Both the position numbers and the translations under genes were made by a program. From Ignavibacteriales bacterium (GTDB lineage: Bacteria; Bacteroidota; Ignavibacteria; Tepidaquicellales; Tepidaquicellaceae), in NCBI GenBank assembly GCA_020635255.1, contig JACKAC010000001.1, positions 721,501-785,500 of the forward strand: a stretch of 64,000 nt of DNA, given 5' to 3'. The notes under the pieces are model-generated. The model made no database searches and was not told where the DNA came from. It saw only the letters and a list, made by a program, of their open reading frames with translations. This document shows positions 44,341 to 53,288 of this stretch, one piece after another; the stretch's first letter is position 1, and each line of letters begins with the position of its first letter.

Positions 44341-46368
44341 ATGAGTAAGCTGAAACCGGTTCACTGTTATCTGATAATTATCGGAGCCGGGATAGTGCTG
44401 TTTTTTAATACTCTGCAAAATCAATTCGTATTCGATGACGAGAGTGTAGTGCAGGGGAATGAGTCTATTCAGAGTCTCTCCAGCATACCCAAATATTTTA
44501 CTGCCGACGAAGGCTTCCATAAAGTAATAGGGAAGTATTACCGTCCAATTGTTTCATCTACTTATGCAATAGATTATGCACTGTGGAAGCTAGATCCGTA
44601 CGGATTTCATATTACCAATGTCATTATACATATAATTGCGTGTTTGTTTCTATTTGCATTACTTTATGAAATATTTAAAGAGAGTAAATACGGATTAATT
44701 GCGTCACTCGCCGGTACGTTGATATTTTTGGCGCATCCGATACATACTGAAGCGGTGAGCTGGGTGAGCGGAAGAACTGATTCAATGGTGACCGTTTTTT
44801 TCTTTGCGTCGTTCTTGTATTATGTTAAGTATGTCAAATCCAGAGAGGATAAAAAGTCAAAGGACGATCCGGGCAGGATGCTCATGTGGTCGCTTATATT
44901 TTATTCGGTAGGACTACTATGTAAAGAAATGATAGTTACAATGCCTGTAGTAATAATATTGTTTGATCTTTTGTATAGAGGAAAGAGTTTCGATTATTTA
45001 AAGAATAATCGTAAAGCGTATTCCTGGTTCATTGGCATTACTGTGGTTTATCTACTTATACGTTATCTTCTTCTAAAGGACATACCAGATAGGGAATCGT
45101 ATCTGTATTTTTATGGAAAAGACACTGTGACGGCAATCGCAACAATGTTGAAAACATTACCGGTTTATTTAAAACTATTGTTCTTTCCTGTAGGACTTTT
45201 ATATCATTATAATGGACACCTGAGTGACGCGGGATCATTTTTCGAGGGTGGTGTTTTGCTCTCGATCCTGCTTATTATAGGACTGATTGCATTAGCAGTA
45301 GTTACTTATAAAAAGAAGGAAGGACAAATAACTTTTTGTATAGCTTTCTTCTTCCTTACGCTTCTTCCGGTTATGAACATAATCCCTACTATGAGTCTGA
45401 TGGCGGAGAGATTTCTTTATATGACTTCATTTGCATTATCGCTTTTGATAGCGTATCTCATTGTAAAGTATATCACCGCAAAGAATATGAATGCAGTACT
45501 GGGTATGTCGCTTGCTGTAATAATTATCTTTTCAGTACTTACCTTTGAGAGAAATAAGGACTGGAAAGATAATGATACGCTTTACGCTACAGCTGACGGA
45601 GTCGATGGAACTGTACTTCTCGTAAATTCCGGCAATATGTACGCAAACAGAAAACAATATGAAGAAGCGGCGAAAAGATTCCGAAGGGCAATTGAGATCC
45701 GTGAGAACTCCATACTTGCTCATCACAACTTAGGTCTTGTTTATTTCTTAACCGGACAGCTGGACTCGGCAGAAAAGGAGATCTCAAGAGGAATAGAACT
45801 CGATCCGCTTGCGCCGGACGGTTACTTCCAGCTAGCAAATCTATATAGAATGAAGGGTGAGCTTCCGAAAGCAATCGAGAAACTGGAAAAACTCCAGGAG
45901 GTATCTCCGAATTATCGTGATTCAAAGAAAATGCTGGATGAACTGAAGATGCTTACATTGGGAGACGATGATCCTTCAATGAAGACGCAGCCACAGTTTG
46001 GAGACGACCCGCAGACGATGGCGCTCGAGCAGAGATCCTTTGAAGAGTATAATGCACAGAATTACGAGGAGTCAATAAGGATACTTGAAAAACTGGTAGT
46101 ACTTGCCCCAGGAAAAAAATCCGGATATCTGAATAATATAGGGGTATGTTATGAAGAAATGGGCGACAATGACAAGGCAATGCTATTCTATAAAAAAGCA
46201 ATTACAGCAGATGAAAACAATCTCAATGCATATGGCGGAATGGCAAGTATATATTTGAAGCAGGGTAACCGTTCCGAAGCAATCAAATATTACGAAAAAA
46301 TACTCGAAAAGAAGCCTGATGACCAGGTTGTCATCAATAAATTGGATTCACTTAGGGCACTAAAATAA
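44341..46368 (+). CDS. TMTC-like membrane glycosyltransferase with TPR repeats
   Basis: 675 residues. The N-terminal about 400 residues have some 10-11 membrane helices with NQFVFDDESVVQGN (acidic DD pair in the first loop), YYRPIVSSTYAIDYALWKLDP and LIFLAHPIHTEAVSWVSGRTD. This pattern is shared with TMTC-type GT-C proteins, some of which transfer mannose to proteins. The remainder holds about six TPRs (from about 415: AKRFRRAIEIRENSILAHHNLG; again 530-670, ending YYEKILEKKPDDQVV). The TPR blocks face one side and could bind a partner or acceptor. The donor and acceptor are unknown. Confidence 0.85.
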   Translation: MSKLKPVHCYLIIIGAGIVLFFNTLQNQFVFDDESVVQGNESIQSLSSIPKYFTADEGFHKVIGKYYRPIVSSTYAIDYALWKLDPYGFHITNVIIHIIACLFLFALLYEIFKESKYGLIASLAGTLIFLAHPIHTEAVSWVSGRTDSMVTVFFFASFLYYVKYVKSREDKKSKDDPGRMLMWSLIFYSVGLLCKEMIVTMPVVIILFDLLYRGKSFDYLKNNRKAYSWFIGITVVYLLIRYLLLKDIPDRESYLYFYGKDTVTAIATMLKTLPVYLKLLFFPVGLLYHYNGHLSDAGSFFEGGVLLSILLIIGLIALAVVTYKKKEGQITFCIAFFFLTLLPVMNIIPTMSLMAERFLYMTSFALSLLIAYLIVKYITAKNMNAVLGMSLAVIIIFSVLTFERNKDWKDNDTLYATADGVDGTVLLVNSGNMYANRKQYEEAAKRFRRAIEIRENSILAHHNLGLVYFLTGQLDSAEKEISRGIELDPLAPDGYFQLANLYRMKGELPKAIEKLEKLQEVSPNYRDSKKMLDELKMLTLGDDDPSMKTQPQFGDDPQTMALEQRSFEEYNAQNYEESIRILEKLVVLAPGKKSGYLNNIGVCYEEMGDNDKAMLFYKKAITADENNLNAYGGMASIYLKQGNRSEAIKYYEKILEKKPDDQVVINKLDSLRALK

Positions 46369-46442
46369 ATTGTTTATTAGGAATAACTTAATTATCTTAT
46401 TAAGACTCAGTCTAAATAAGAAATCTAAATAAATTAATCAGA

Positions 46443-46820
46443 ATGGAATCTTTAACACCACAAACCGATTCAAACATAGTGGAAACCGAAAAATCTAACG
46501 GCAATTTTGTAGCTATCAACTATATTACATGTGATGACAGTTATAGAGACAGATTCGAAGAATTATTTAAGAGCAGAAAACATGCAATAGACAGAATGCC
46601 AGGGTTTAAGGAAATGGAAGTATTAAAACCCAAAGATGGTAATGTATATCTCATCATGAGCCACTGGGAAAACGAGGAGTCATTTAAGAACTGGACAGGA
46701 TCCGAAGAATTTCTTGAAGGGCATAAAAGAGGCTTTGAGGATATAAAGAAGTACAAAGAGAGAGGGGAAGAACCTCCATTGAAATCGGATTTTAAAACCT
46801 ATGAAATATTTGCCAGGTAA
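46443..46820 (+). CDS. Antibiotic biosynthesis monooxygenase (ABM)-domain protein
   Basis: 125 residues. A single ferredoxin-like ABM domain at about 20-105: FVAINYITCDDSYRDRFEELF, GFKEMEVLKPKDG and SHWENEESFKNW. Proteins of this shape include heme-degrading monooxygenases such as HmoB/IsdG, but also many of unknown activity. It has no signal peptide. It starts the three-gene run 46443-49114 with short gaps (13 and 7 bases). Confidence 0.8.
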   Translation: MESLTPQTDSNIVETEKSNGNFVAINYITCDDSYRDRFEELFKSRKHAIDRMPGFKEMEVLKPKDGNVYLIMSHWENEESFKNWTGSEEFLEGHKRGFEDIKKYKERGEEPPLKSDFKTYEIFAR

Positions 46821-46833
46821 GTAAATCACCAAG

Positions 46834-47931
46834 ATGAAAAAAGTAAATCTGTACTTTTGTTTTTATTTTACAGCAGTTATAGCATTTGCTGTTATAGCCA
46901 CAAGCGGCATTGAGACAATAGCAGGAATGAAGAATGACGACCCCGACTCGACAAAGGATGCATTGGTATATCCGGGTGAAGTTCATCTTAAAAACATCAA
47001 GCAGTTGACATTCGACGGTGAGAACGCGGAAGCATATTTTTCACTTGATGGGACAAAATTATCATTTCAAAGAACACCGAGAGGTGGTACGTGTGATCAG
47101 ATATATGGAATGGATCTCGATGGAAAGATAGGTTCGCTTGTGAGCACAGGTAAGGGAAAGACAACCTGCGCGTATTATCTTCCAAATGGGAAAGAAATTC
47201 TTTTTGCATCAACTCACTTAGCCGGTGATGATTGTCCACCAAAGCCGGATTTTTCCCAAGGATATGTGTGGGCTATTAATGATACTTATGATATCTTTAT
47301 TGCAAATGAGGACGGCTCGAACTTAAGGCAGCTTACCGATTCAAAAGGGTATGACGCCGAAGCTACCGTTTCCCTTACAGGTGATAAGATAGTATTTACT
47401 TCAACTCGTAACGGCGACCTGGATATTTATTCGATGAATATAGATGGATCCGATGTAAAGCAATTGACTGACGAGCTTGGTTATGATGGAGGGCCATTCT
47501 TTTCTGCTGACGGCTCAAAGATAATTTATAGAAGAACGAAGTTTGATAATGAAGAACAGAAGGAAGATTATAAGAGATTATTGAACCAGGGTCTAATAAG
47601 ACCCGGCAAGCTGGAGATCTGGGTCATGGATGCCGATGGAAGCAACAAACGACAGGTCACTAACAATGGTGCAGCAAATTTTGCTCCATATTTTTTTCCT
47701 AACGGCGAGAGAATATTATTTTGTTCGAATCTTTCGGATCCAAATGGCAGGAATTTTGATGTTTTCGCAATAAATTTAGACGGAACCGACCTGGAAAGGA
47801 TAACATATTCGGAAGAGTTCGATGGTTTTCCGATTTTTTCACCCGACGGTAAGAAACTGGTATTCTGCTCGAACAGAAATAACGAAGTACAAGGAGAAAC
47901 AAACGTATTCATCTGCGATTGGGTAGATTAA
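46834..47931 (+). CDS. Secreted TolB-like PD40 beta-propeller protein
   Basis: 365 residues. Signal-anchor stretch at 5-24. About six PD40/WD40-like repeats between 50 and 360, with motifs such as AYFSLDGTKLSFQRTPRG, IVFTSTRNGDLDIYSMNIDG, GPFFSADGSKIIYRR and FDGFPIFSPDGKKLVFCSNR. This is the TolB-type propeller form, without the TolB N-terminal domain. Role unknown. It sits between an ABM protein and an MFS transporter gene in one run, and its repeats may bind a partner protein or ligand in the periplasm. Confidence 0.85.
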   Translation: MKKVNLYFCFYFTAVIAFAVIATSGIETIAGMKNDDPDSTKDALVYPGEVHLKNIKQLTFDGENAEAYFSLDGTKLSFQRTPRGGTCDQIYGMDLDGKIGSLVSTGKGKTTCAYYLPNGKEILFASTHLAGDDCPPKPDFSQGYVWAINDTYDIFIANEDGSNLRQLTDSKGYDAEATVSLTGDKIVFTSTRNGDLDIYSMNIDGSDVKQLTDELGYDGGPFFSADGSKIIYRRTKFDNEEQKEDYKRLLNQGLIRPGKLEIWVMDADGSNKRQVTNNGAANFAPYFFPNGERILFCSNLSDPNGRNFDVFAINLDGTDLERITYSEEFDGFPIFSPDGKKLVFCSNRNNEVQGETNVFICDWVD

Positions 47932-47938
47932 AAACACG

Positions 47939-49114
47939 ATGCCCTTAAGAAAGCTAATCCTTTTAAGTACATTATACATTTCTCAATTTCTGCCCCTGGG
48001 GTTTTTCACAGAGGCTTTTCCCGTATATTTAAGAGAAGTTGGATATTCGCTGGAGCTGATCGGTGCAATACATCTGGTGTTATTGCCATGGATGTTCAAA
48101 TTTCTGTGGGCACCTTTTGTCGACAGATTTGGAAATACCCGCATAGGTCATTACAGGCTCTGGATACTTTTGATGCAGATGCTAGTAGCGGTATGCCTGG
48201 TAGTGATATCATTCCTGGACATACAGACCGGGCTTAAGCTGATAATATTTTTTGTTGTTTGTCTTTCTATATTTGCTGCGACGCAGGATATAGCAACGGA
48301 TGCTCTTGCGGTAGGAATGCTGACAAGGAAAGAGCAGGGGATAGGCAATGGAATACAAAACGCGAGCCACTTCCTGGGATCGATGCTTGGCGGCGGGTTG
48401 ATGCTGATAATAATAGAGAAGTCGGGATGGGAAAATTCACTGTGGATAATGGCAGTGCTGGTGCTCCTTCCTTTGATACCGGTTTTACTTCATAAAGAAA
48501 ATAATGCTCCTCCCGAAAAGAAAGCCTCTATCAGATCAAATCTTGATTTTTTCCTTAGACCCGGAAATGCTAGCTGGCTTTATATACTGATCATTGTGCC
48601 GTTCGGTGCCACGATGGTAGATTTTATTTTTAAGCCCTTCTTGGTCGATAAAGGATTTTCATTGGAAGAGATAGGATATGTGAGAGGTATTATAGGCTTA
48701 TCGTCGGGATTTATCGGGGCAATAGCCGGGGGCTTGCTCGTTAAGTCAGTTGGAAGAAAGAAGATCGTTGTAAATTTTGCATTTTTTGTTGCGTTATCTA
48801 GCCTGGCTTACCTTGTTCCGCTTTATATAGAAGCAACTCTCTGGACCATTATAATCGTAAGTGTGATTACGAAATTTTTTGTTGGGATGTTTACCACTTC
48901 AATGTTCACGCTGATAATGGAAAGGAGTAAGCCAGGTACAGCGGGGACTGATTTCACTGTACAGATAGCGGTACTTACACTTAGCTCACACGGACTTGCA
49001 GCTCCTTTGGGCGGATTTATAGGAAGCTTTGTCGGTTACGCGCCGGTATTTATCGCCGGTGTTTTGCTTGCTTTCTTAAGTGTAGTTGTACTGAGAGCGG
49101 GATTAAAAGAGTAG
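47939..49114 (+). CDS. MFS transporter, AmpG/RhtX-like
   Basis: 391 residues with twelve predicted membrane helices. The start (ISQFLPLGFFTEAFPVYLREVGYSLELIGAIHLVLLPWMFKF and then WAPFVDRFG split across the loop) is typical of the small PAT/AmpG-like group that includes AmpG muropeptide permeases and RhtX/FptX siderophore importers. Substrate cannot be fixed. It starts seven bases after the PD40 gene. Confidence 0.85.
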   Translation: MPLRKLILLSTLYISQFLPLGFFTEAFPVYLREVGYSLELIGAIHLVLLPWMFKFLWAPFVDRFGNTRIGHYRLWILLMQMLVAVCLVVISFLDIQTGLKLIIFFVVCLSIFAATQDIATDALAVGMLTRKEQGIGNGIQNASHFLGSMLGGGLMLIIIEKSGWENSLWIMAVLVLLPLIPVLLHKENNAPPEKKASIRSNLDFFLRPGNASWLYILIIVPFGATMVDFIFKPFLVDKGFSLEEIGYVRGIIGLSSGFIGAIAGGLLVKSVGRKKIVVNFAFFVALSSLAYLVPLYIEATLWTIIIVSVITKFFVGMFTTSMFTLIMERSKPGTAGTDFTVQIAVLTLSSHGLAAPLGGFIGSFVGYAPVFIAGVLLAFLSVVVLRAGLKE

Positions 49115-49120
49115 CGCAAA

Positions 49121-49150
49121 AAAAAGAGCGCTCTAAGTGAGCGCTCTTTG
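49121..49150 (-). terminator. Terminator between the MFS gene and the T9SS propeller gene
   Basis: AAAGAGCGCT / AGCGCTCTTT stem (49123-49132 and 49140-49149), seven-base loop. The minus-strand side has eight T residues after it, so it mainly serves the gene ending at 49172. It may also stop the plus-strand MFS transcript. Confidence 0.85.
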
Positions 49151-49171
49151 CACAGTAAAATAATATATAAA

Positions 49172-50977
49172 TCATTTAATAAGGCTCATTTTTTTGCTCT
49201 CATAAAATTCCCCAGCTTTTAATCTATATACATATACACCACTTGCAAGACCTGTTCCGTCAAAATCTATTCTATATATTCCGGGCTGTTTTACCTCATT
49301 TACCAATGTGGCGACTTCTCTGCCCAACATATCATAGATCTTAATTTGTACAAGACCTGCTTTTGGAATATCATAGCTGATTGTTGTAGATGGGTTGAAC
49401 GGGTTTGGATAGTTCTGAGCCAGCTTATATGCATCGGGTAAAGTATTTGTATTATTATGAACGCTAACAAGAGTGCCTTCCATCCTGGCTATCGTACCTG
49501 TTGTTCCCACTGCCCACCCGCTTAAGCATGTTCCATCAGAGAAATCAACATCGTTGAGTGTTCCTGCAGCGGTAAATTCTGAAGCCCAGTTACTTCCTCC
49601 GTCAATAGACCTGTAAACACCTGTACCACGTACATACCAAAAGTCCATTCCTTTACCTTCAACACCATTTATATTACCTGTGCCCGGAACAGTACCGACA
49701 CTGGTATAGTTGGCACCTCCATCGGTAGTTTTTACTACCGCAGTACCAACTGCAAAGCCTGTCATACCGTCATAATGGATATTGTAAGAGTTAGCTGTAC
49801 CCGTGGTTGCACCGAATTGCCATGTTGCACCAAAATTAGATGAATAATAAACACGTGTATTATTAGTGCCGAACCAAATATTATTCACGTCAGCAAAAAC
49901 AGAGTTATTCCACCCTGCTTCACTTCCAGCTTGTGGGAGATAGTATCCAGATGAATCCCATGTTGCGCCTCCATCAGATGTTCTCCATAACGACCATCTG
50001 CCTCCTACAGGATCGCCTTCAAGAAACCCTATACTTGGTGTAACGAATTTCATTGCGTTAAAGAAGCCACCTGTTTGAGTGTGAACCTGTGTCCAGTTAA
50101 CTCCTCCGTTAACTGTACGGTATACGTTTGAAGCACTTGGTGATGTGGTACACCAAGCAGTATCCGCTCCGAGAGCATCGATGGCGTATATATCACCTGA
50201 TATCACACCTGGGTTTGGGTTACCGTCAGTCCATGTAACACCGCCATCAGTAGTTTTACGGACAGTGCCGGCAGCGCCAGCTGCCCATCCGATCATGCCA
50301 TTAACTGATTTAACGGAATAAAGAGCAGATGTAGTACCTGAGGTCTGAGCTGACCATGAATAGTTACATGTGCCTGCAGGACCAATATCGACTCCGAAGT
50401 TAAGTGTATGGCCCGTCTGACTGCTGTATACAAAGGGACATCCACCTATAGAATAGTTCCTTTTAAAACCTGTAAGTATATTATGACGGAGATTCGGACC
50501 AGTTCCTGTTGAACCACATTGTCCAATCTCGACAATTAAGCTCATACCCGGATCATATGGAAATGGTGTGTCAAGATCTATGCTCATCCAGGAATTTGTA
50601 GTGGAGGATAAATTTGCACTGGCATGAGAATACACTGTAGTTAGACCTGTAACCCATGATGCAGGCAAGTCGGTAATACTCGACTGTCCCATTTTAATCT
50701 CAAGGTTTGTATAAGTCGTTGCAGCGGTAGTGGTTGTATAGACATAGATCCTTGTAATGACGCCTGCCGGAGCAGGTGAAGGATTACTAAATTCTCCGGG
50801 CAAAAAAAGCCCTTGTACGGCTTTTCCTCCTGTAACATTGAAAGGAAAAAGATTACTAGAGGTTCCAACGTTTTGATAATTGTAGTGTTGGGGCTGAGCC
50901 CACGAGGAACCCGCAAAAATAAGGAAGAGTAATATCGTGAATGCATTCCCAAATAAAAATTTGTGAAAAGTTTTCAT
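49172..50977 (-). CDS. Secreted Ycf48/BNR beta-propeller protein with T9SS sorting domain
   Basis: 601 residues. Signal peptide (1-27). The first domain (about 30-200) is a beta-sandwich with TNLEIKMGQSS and PFPYDPGMSLIVEIGQCG; the same kind of module appears in the protein at 58712. The propeller (about 205-510) has repeats such as GWAAGAAGTVRKTTDGGVTW and SLWRTSDGGATWDSSG. The C-terminus (about 515-601) is a type A T9SS domain (NYPNPFNPSTTISYD). Probably surface-exposed, function unknown. A gap of about 280 bases upstream (50978-51258) shows no gene. Confidence 0.9.
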   Translation of the reverse strand: MKTFHKFLFGNAFTILLFLIFAGSSWAQPQHYNYQNVGTSSNLFPFNVTGGKAVQGLFLPGEFSNPSPAPAGVITRIYVYTTTTAATTYTNLEIKMGQSSITDLPASWVTGLTTVYSHASANLSSTTNSWMSIDLDTPFPYDPGMSLIVEIGQCGSTGTGPNLRHNILTGFKRNYSIGGCPFVYSSQTGHTLNFGVDIGPAGTCNYSWSAQTSGTTSALYSVKSVNGMIGWAAGAAGTVRKTTDGGVTWTDGNPNPGVISGDIYAIDALGADTAWCTTSPSASNVYRTVNGGVNWTQVHTQTGGFFNAMKFVTPSIGFLEGDPVGGRWSLWRTSDGGATWDSSGYYLPQAGSEAGWNNSVFADVNNIWFGTNNTRVYYSSNFGATWQFGATTGTANSYNIHYDGMTGFAVGTAVVKTTDGGANYTSVGTVPGTGNINGVEGKGMDFWYVRGTGVYRSIDGGSNWASEFTAAGTLNDVDFSDGTCLSGWAVGTTGTIARMEGTLVSVHNNTNTLPDAYKLAQNYPNPFNPSTTISYDIPKAGLVQIKIYDMLGREVATLVNEVKQPGIYRIDFDGTGLASGVYVYRLKAGEFYESKKMSLIK

Positions 50978-51258
50978 ATCAATAGTATTTTAGTTTGTGA
51001 GATGAAATCTCAAAATATATTATTAATACTAAATAACTGATTCTTTTCTTTAATGGTATGAATAGTAAGTATATAAGTATAAATGTGGGGGTAAGGCAAC
51101 AGTGTGGGCGTAGTGAGCGATATTTTTCCCCTTTGCATAAGTTTAGGTTACAAAACTTAAAATGTCAAGGTGTTTTTGTTCAGTTTACATTAAAGTTGTA
51201 TTTTCCAAAATTTTTATAAATATCAATGACAACGTAAAAACCTCAAGTGAGATAAAAA

Positions 51259-51519
51259 TTACTCACTTTCGGCTTCTTGCTCCATTTTATCAAGCCTGGT
51301 GTAATAGTCCTTAATTTCCTTTAAGTGAGCAAGGGCGATCTTTCCTGTCACTATCTCATCATCATTCGTTACGTTTGTCTGTGGATCATGTGAGCCATGT
51401 TCCATCTCAACTTCGAGTCCTCTTCTGAATTGTTCTATATCATAGGTATTCCAGTCTATGCCAATCTTATTACCGATTTCCCGTGCTTCTTCCGTAGTAA
51501 AAGTTTTTTTTGAGTCCAT
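51259..51519 (-). CDS. DUF5661-family protein
   Basis: 86 residues from the ATG at 51519; a longer frame to 51600 adds only hydrophobic, non-conserved sequence. The protein is highly charged and cytoplasmic, with GNKIGIDWNTYDIEQFRRGLEVEMEHGSHD (split here as GIDWNTYDIEQF and RRGLEVEMEHG) and KIALAHLKEIKDYYTRLDKM, which match DUF5661 as I remember it. Function unknown. It is divergent from the sulfur-relay operon. Confidence 0.8.
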   Translation of the reverse strand: MDSKKTFTTEEAREIGNKIGIDWNTYDIEQFRRGLEVEMEHGSHDPQTNVTNDDEIVTGKIALAHLKEIKDYYTRLDKMEQEAESE

Positions 51520-51675
51520 GGTCTTAATTTTTTTTGTAAACATGAAACATATATTATAAAAATAATGAAGTAAAGATTTAAAAACTGTGATTTTACTCAC
51601 AGGTTAATGTTGCATTGTAAGGAAAAATCAATTTAAATAATTTTATATAGGGAAGGAAAAGAAAGGAAGGTATTT

Positions 51676-52941
51676 ATGAAAAGGCTACTTATATTAGGTG
51701 CAGGCACATCCGGTACTATGCTTGCAAATAAATTTTACAATGAAGTTGATTCGAAGGAATGGGAAATTACTGTTGTAGATAATGTAAAAACCCATTACTA
51801 CCAGCCCGGCTTTCTGTTTATTCCATTCGGTATTTATGAAGAAAAAGACGTTATCAAACCCAAATCCGAACTATTCAATGAGGGTATCAATGTTGTATAT
51901 AAAGAGATAGATAAGGTAGAACCCGGTAAGAACACGGTTATTTTAGAGGATGGTGAAGAATTGGGATATGACTGGCTAATTATTGCCACCGGGGCAAGGA
52001 TCGCACCCGAAGAGATCGAAGGAATGAATGGACCGCTTTGGCAAAAGGACATATTTGATTTTTATACAATTGAAGGCGCGAAAGCATTAGAGGAGAAATT
52101 GAAAGACTGGGAAGGCGGAAAAATGGTGATCAATATAGCTGAGATGCCTATAAAATGTCCCGTCGCTCCGCTGGAATTTGCTTTTTTAGCTGATTATTAC
52201 TTTACAAAGAAAGGAATGCGTGATAAGGTGGAAATAAGTTTTGTTACACCTTTGTCTGGAGCATTTACAAAACCCAAGGCATCTAAGTTATTGGGAAATT
52301 ACCTTGAAGAGAAGAATGTAAAAACCGTAACGGATTTTAATATCGGTAGGGTAGATAACGACGGAAAGAAAATTGTATCATGGGATGAAATGGAAGAGCC
52401 GTTTGACCTTCTCGTTTCAATTCCAACAAATAAAGGCGCAGATTATATTGAAAGAAGTGGAATGGGCGACGAATTGAATTTTGTCCCGACCGATAAATTC
52501 ACCCTAAGAGCAAAGGACTATGAAAACATCTTCGTTATTGGAGATGCAACTAATCTTCCAAGTTCGAAAGCCGGTTCGGTAGCGCACTTCCAGTCAGAGG
52601 TATTGTTTGAGAATCTAATGCACGCAGTTAAAGATGAACCATTAACTGCTCAATTTGACGGACACGCAAATTGTTTCATCGAGTCTGGTTTTGGAAAAGC
52701 ATTTCTTATAGATTTTAATTACGATACCGAACCATTACCGGGAAGCTTCCCATTACCGCTAGTCGGACCATTTTCACTACTTGCGGAGACAAAAATGAAT
52801 CACTTTGGGAAGCTGTTTTTCAGATGGACATATTGGAATATGCTGCTAAAAGGACACTCAATGCCATTACCTTCACATATGTCGATGCTTGGGAAAAAAG
52901 TCGAAGAAGAAGAATTAGAAATTATAAATAAGGAGAAATAA
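51676..52941 (+). CDS. SQR-like FAD-dependent pyridine nucleotide-disulfide-type oxidoreductase
   Basis: 421 residues. Rossmann FAD motif LILGAGTSGTMLANKF (5-20), YYQPGFLFIPFG (41-52), ATGARIAPEEIEGM and VIGDATNLPSSKAG (277-290) are the pattern of sulfide:quinone oxidoreductase-like flavoproteins. Two cysteines, Cys161 in PIKCPVAPLEF and Cys323 in ANCFIES, sit where SQR keeps its redox pair. A third SQR cysteine near residue 128 is not seen. The C-terminal amphipathic region could bind the membrane. First gene of a three-gene operon with TusE/DsrC and DsrE; a good Shine-Dalgarno site (GGAAGG) precedes it. Sulfide or persulfide oxidation is likely, but the electron acceptor is unknown. Confidence 0.87.
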   Translation: MKRLLILGAGTSGTMLANKFYNEVDSKEWEITVVDNVKTHYYQPGFLFIPFGIYEEKDVIKPKSELFNEGINVVYKEIDKVEPGKNTVILEDGEELGYDWLIIATGARIAPEEIEGMNGPLWQKDIFDFYTIEGAKALEEKLKDWEGGKMVINIAEMPIKCPVAPLEFAFLADYYFTKKGMRDKVEISFVTPLSGAFTKPKASKLLGNYLEEKNVKTVTDFNIGRVDNDGKKIVSWDEMEEPFDLLVSIPTNKGADYIERSGMGDELNFVPTDKFTLRAKDYENIFVIGDATNLPSSKAGSVAHFQSEVLFENLMHAVKDEPLTAQFDGHANCFIESGFGKAFLIDFNYDTEPLPGSFPLPLVGPFSLLAETKMNHFGKLFFRWTYWNMLLKGHSMPLPSHMSMLGKKVEEEELEIINKEK

Positions 52942-52943
52942 AA

Positions 52944-53264
52944 ATGACATCAACAATAGAAATATTAGGAAAAACACTTGCTGTAGATCCTGATGGAAAC
53001 CTGGTAGATGCAAAAGAATGGAGTGAAGAAATTGCGAAGGAACTTGCTAAAGAAGAAGGAATACCTGAATTAACTGATAGGCACTGGGTAGTGATCAACT
53101 ATATGAGGAAAGTATTTGCGGAAACGGGCGAAGCTCCCTCCATCAGAAAAATAACAAAAGAAAGTGGGGTAGAAACAAAGGAAATGTATGCACTGTTTCC
53201 AAAGGGACCTGCAAAGAAAGCCGCAAGGATAGCAGGGTTACCAAAGCCAAAAGGATGTATTTAA
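52944..53264 (+). CDS. TusE/DsrC/DsvC-family sulfur relay protein
   Basis: 106 residues. A full TusE/DsrC fold: LAVDPDGNLVDAKEWSEEIA, LTDRHWVVINYMRKVFAETGEAPSIRKI (split: LTDRHWVVINYM, GEAPSIRKITKESG) and LFPKGPAKKAARIAGLPKPKGCI. The penultimate C-terminal Cys (Cys105) is kept. The second DsrC Cys, usually 11 residues earlier in GACKIAG, is Ala-Arg here, so this resembles TusE or a single-Cys DsrC that carries sulfur rather than forming the trisulfide of DsrAB. It starts two bases after the flavoprotein gene with a strong AAGGAG site. Confidence 0.93.
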   Translation: MTSTIEILGKTLAVDPDGNLVDAKEWSEEIAKELAKEEGIPELTDRHWVVINYMRKVFAETGEAPSIRKITKESGVETKEMYALFPKGPAKKAARIAGLPKPKGCI

Positions 53265-53288
53265 GTCTGATCGAAAGGAGAAAATAAA

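Noticed and set aside
45336..46201. Minus- and plus-strand frames within the TMTC-like gene.
   Set aside because: Shadows of the TPR codon pattern, no domain evidence.
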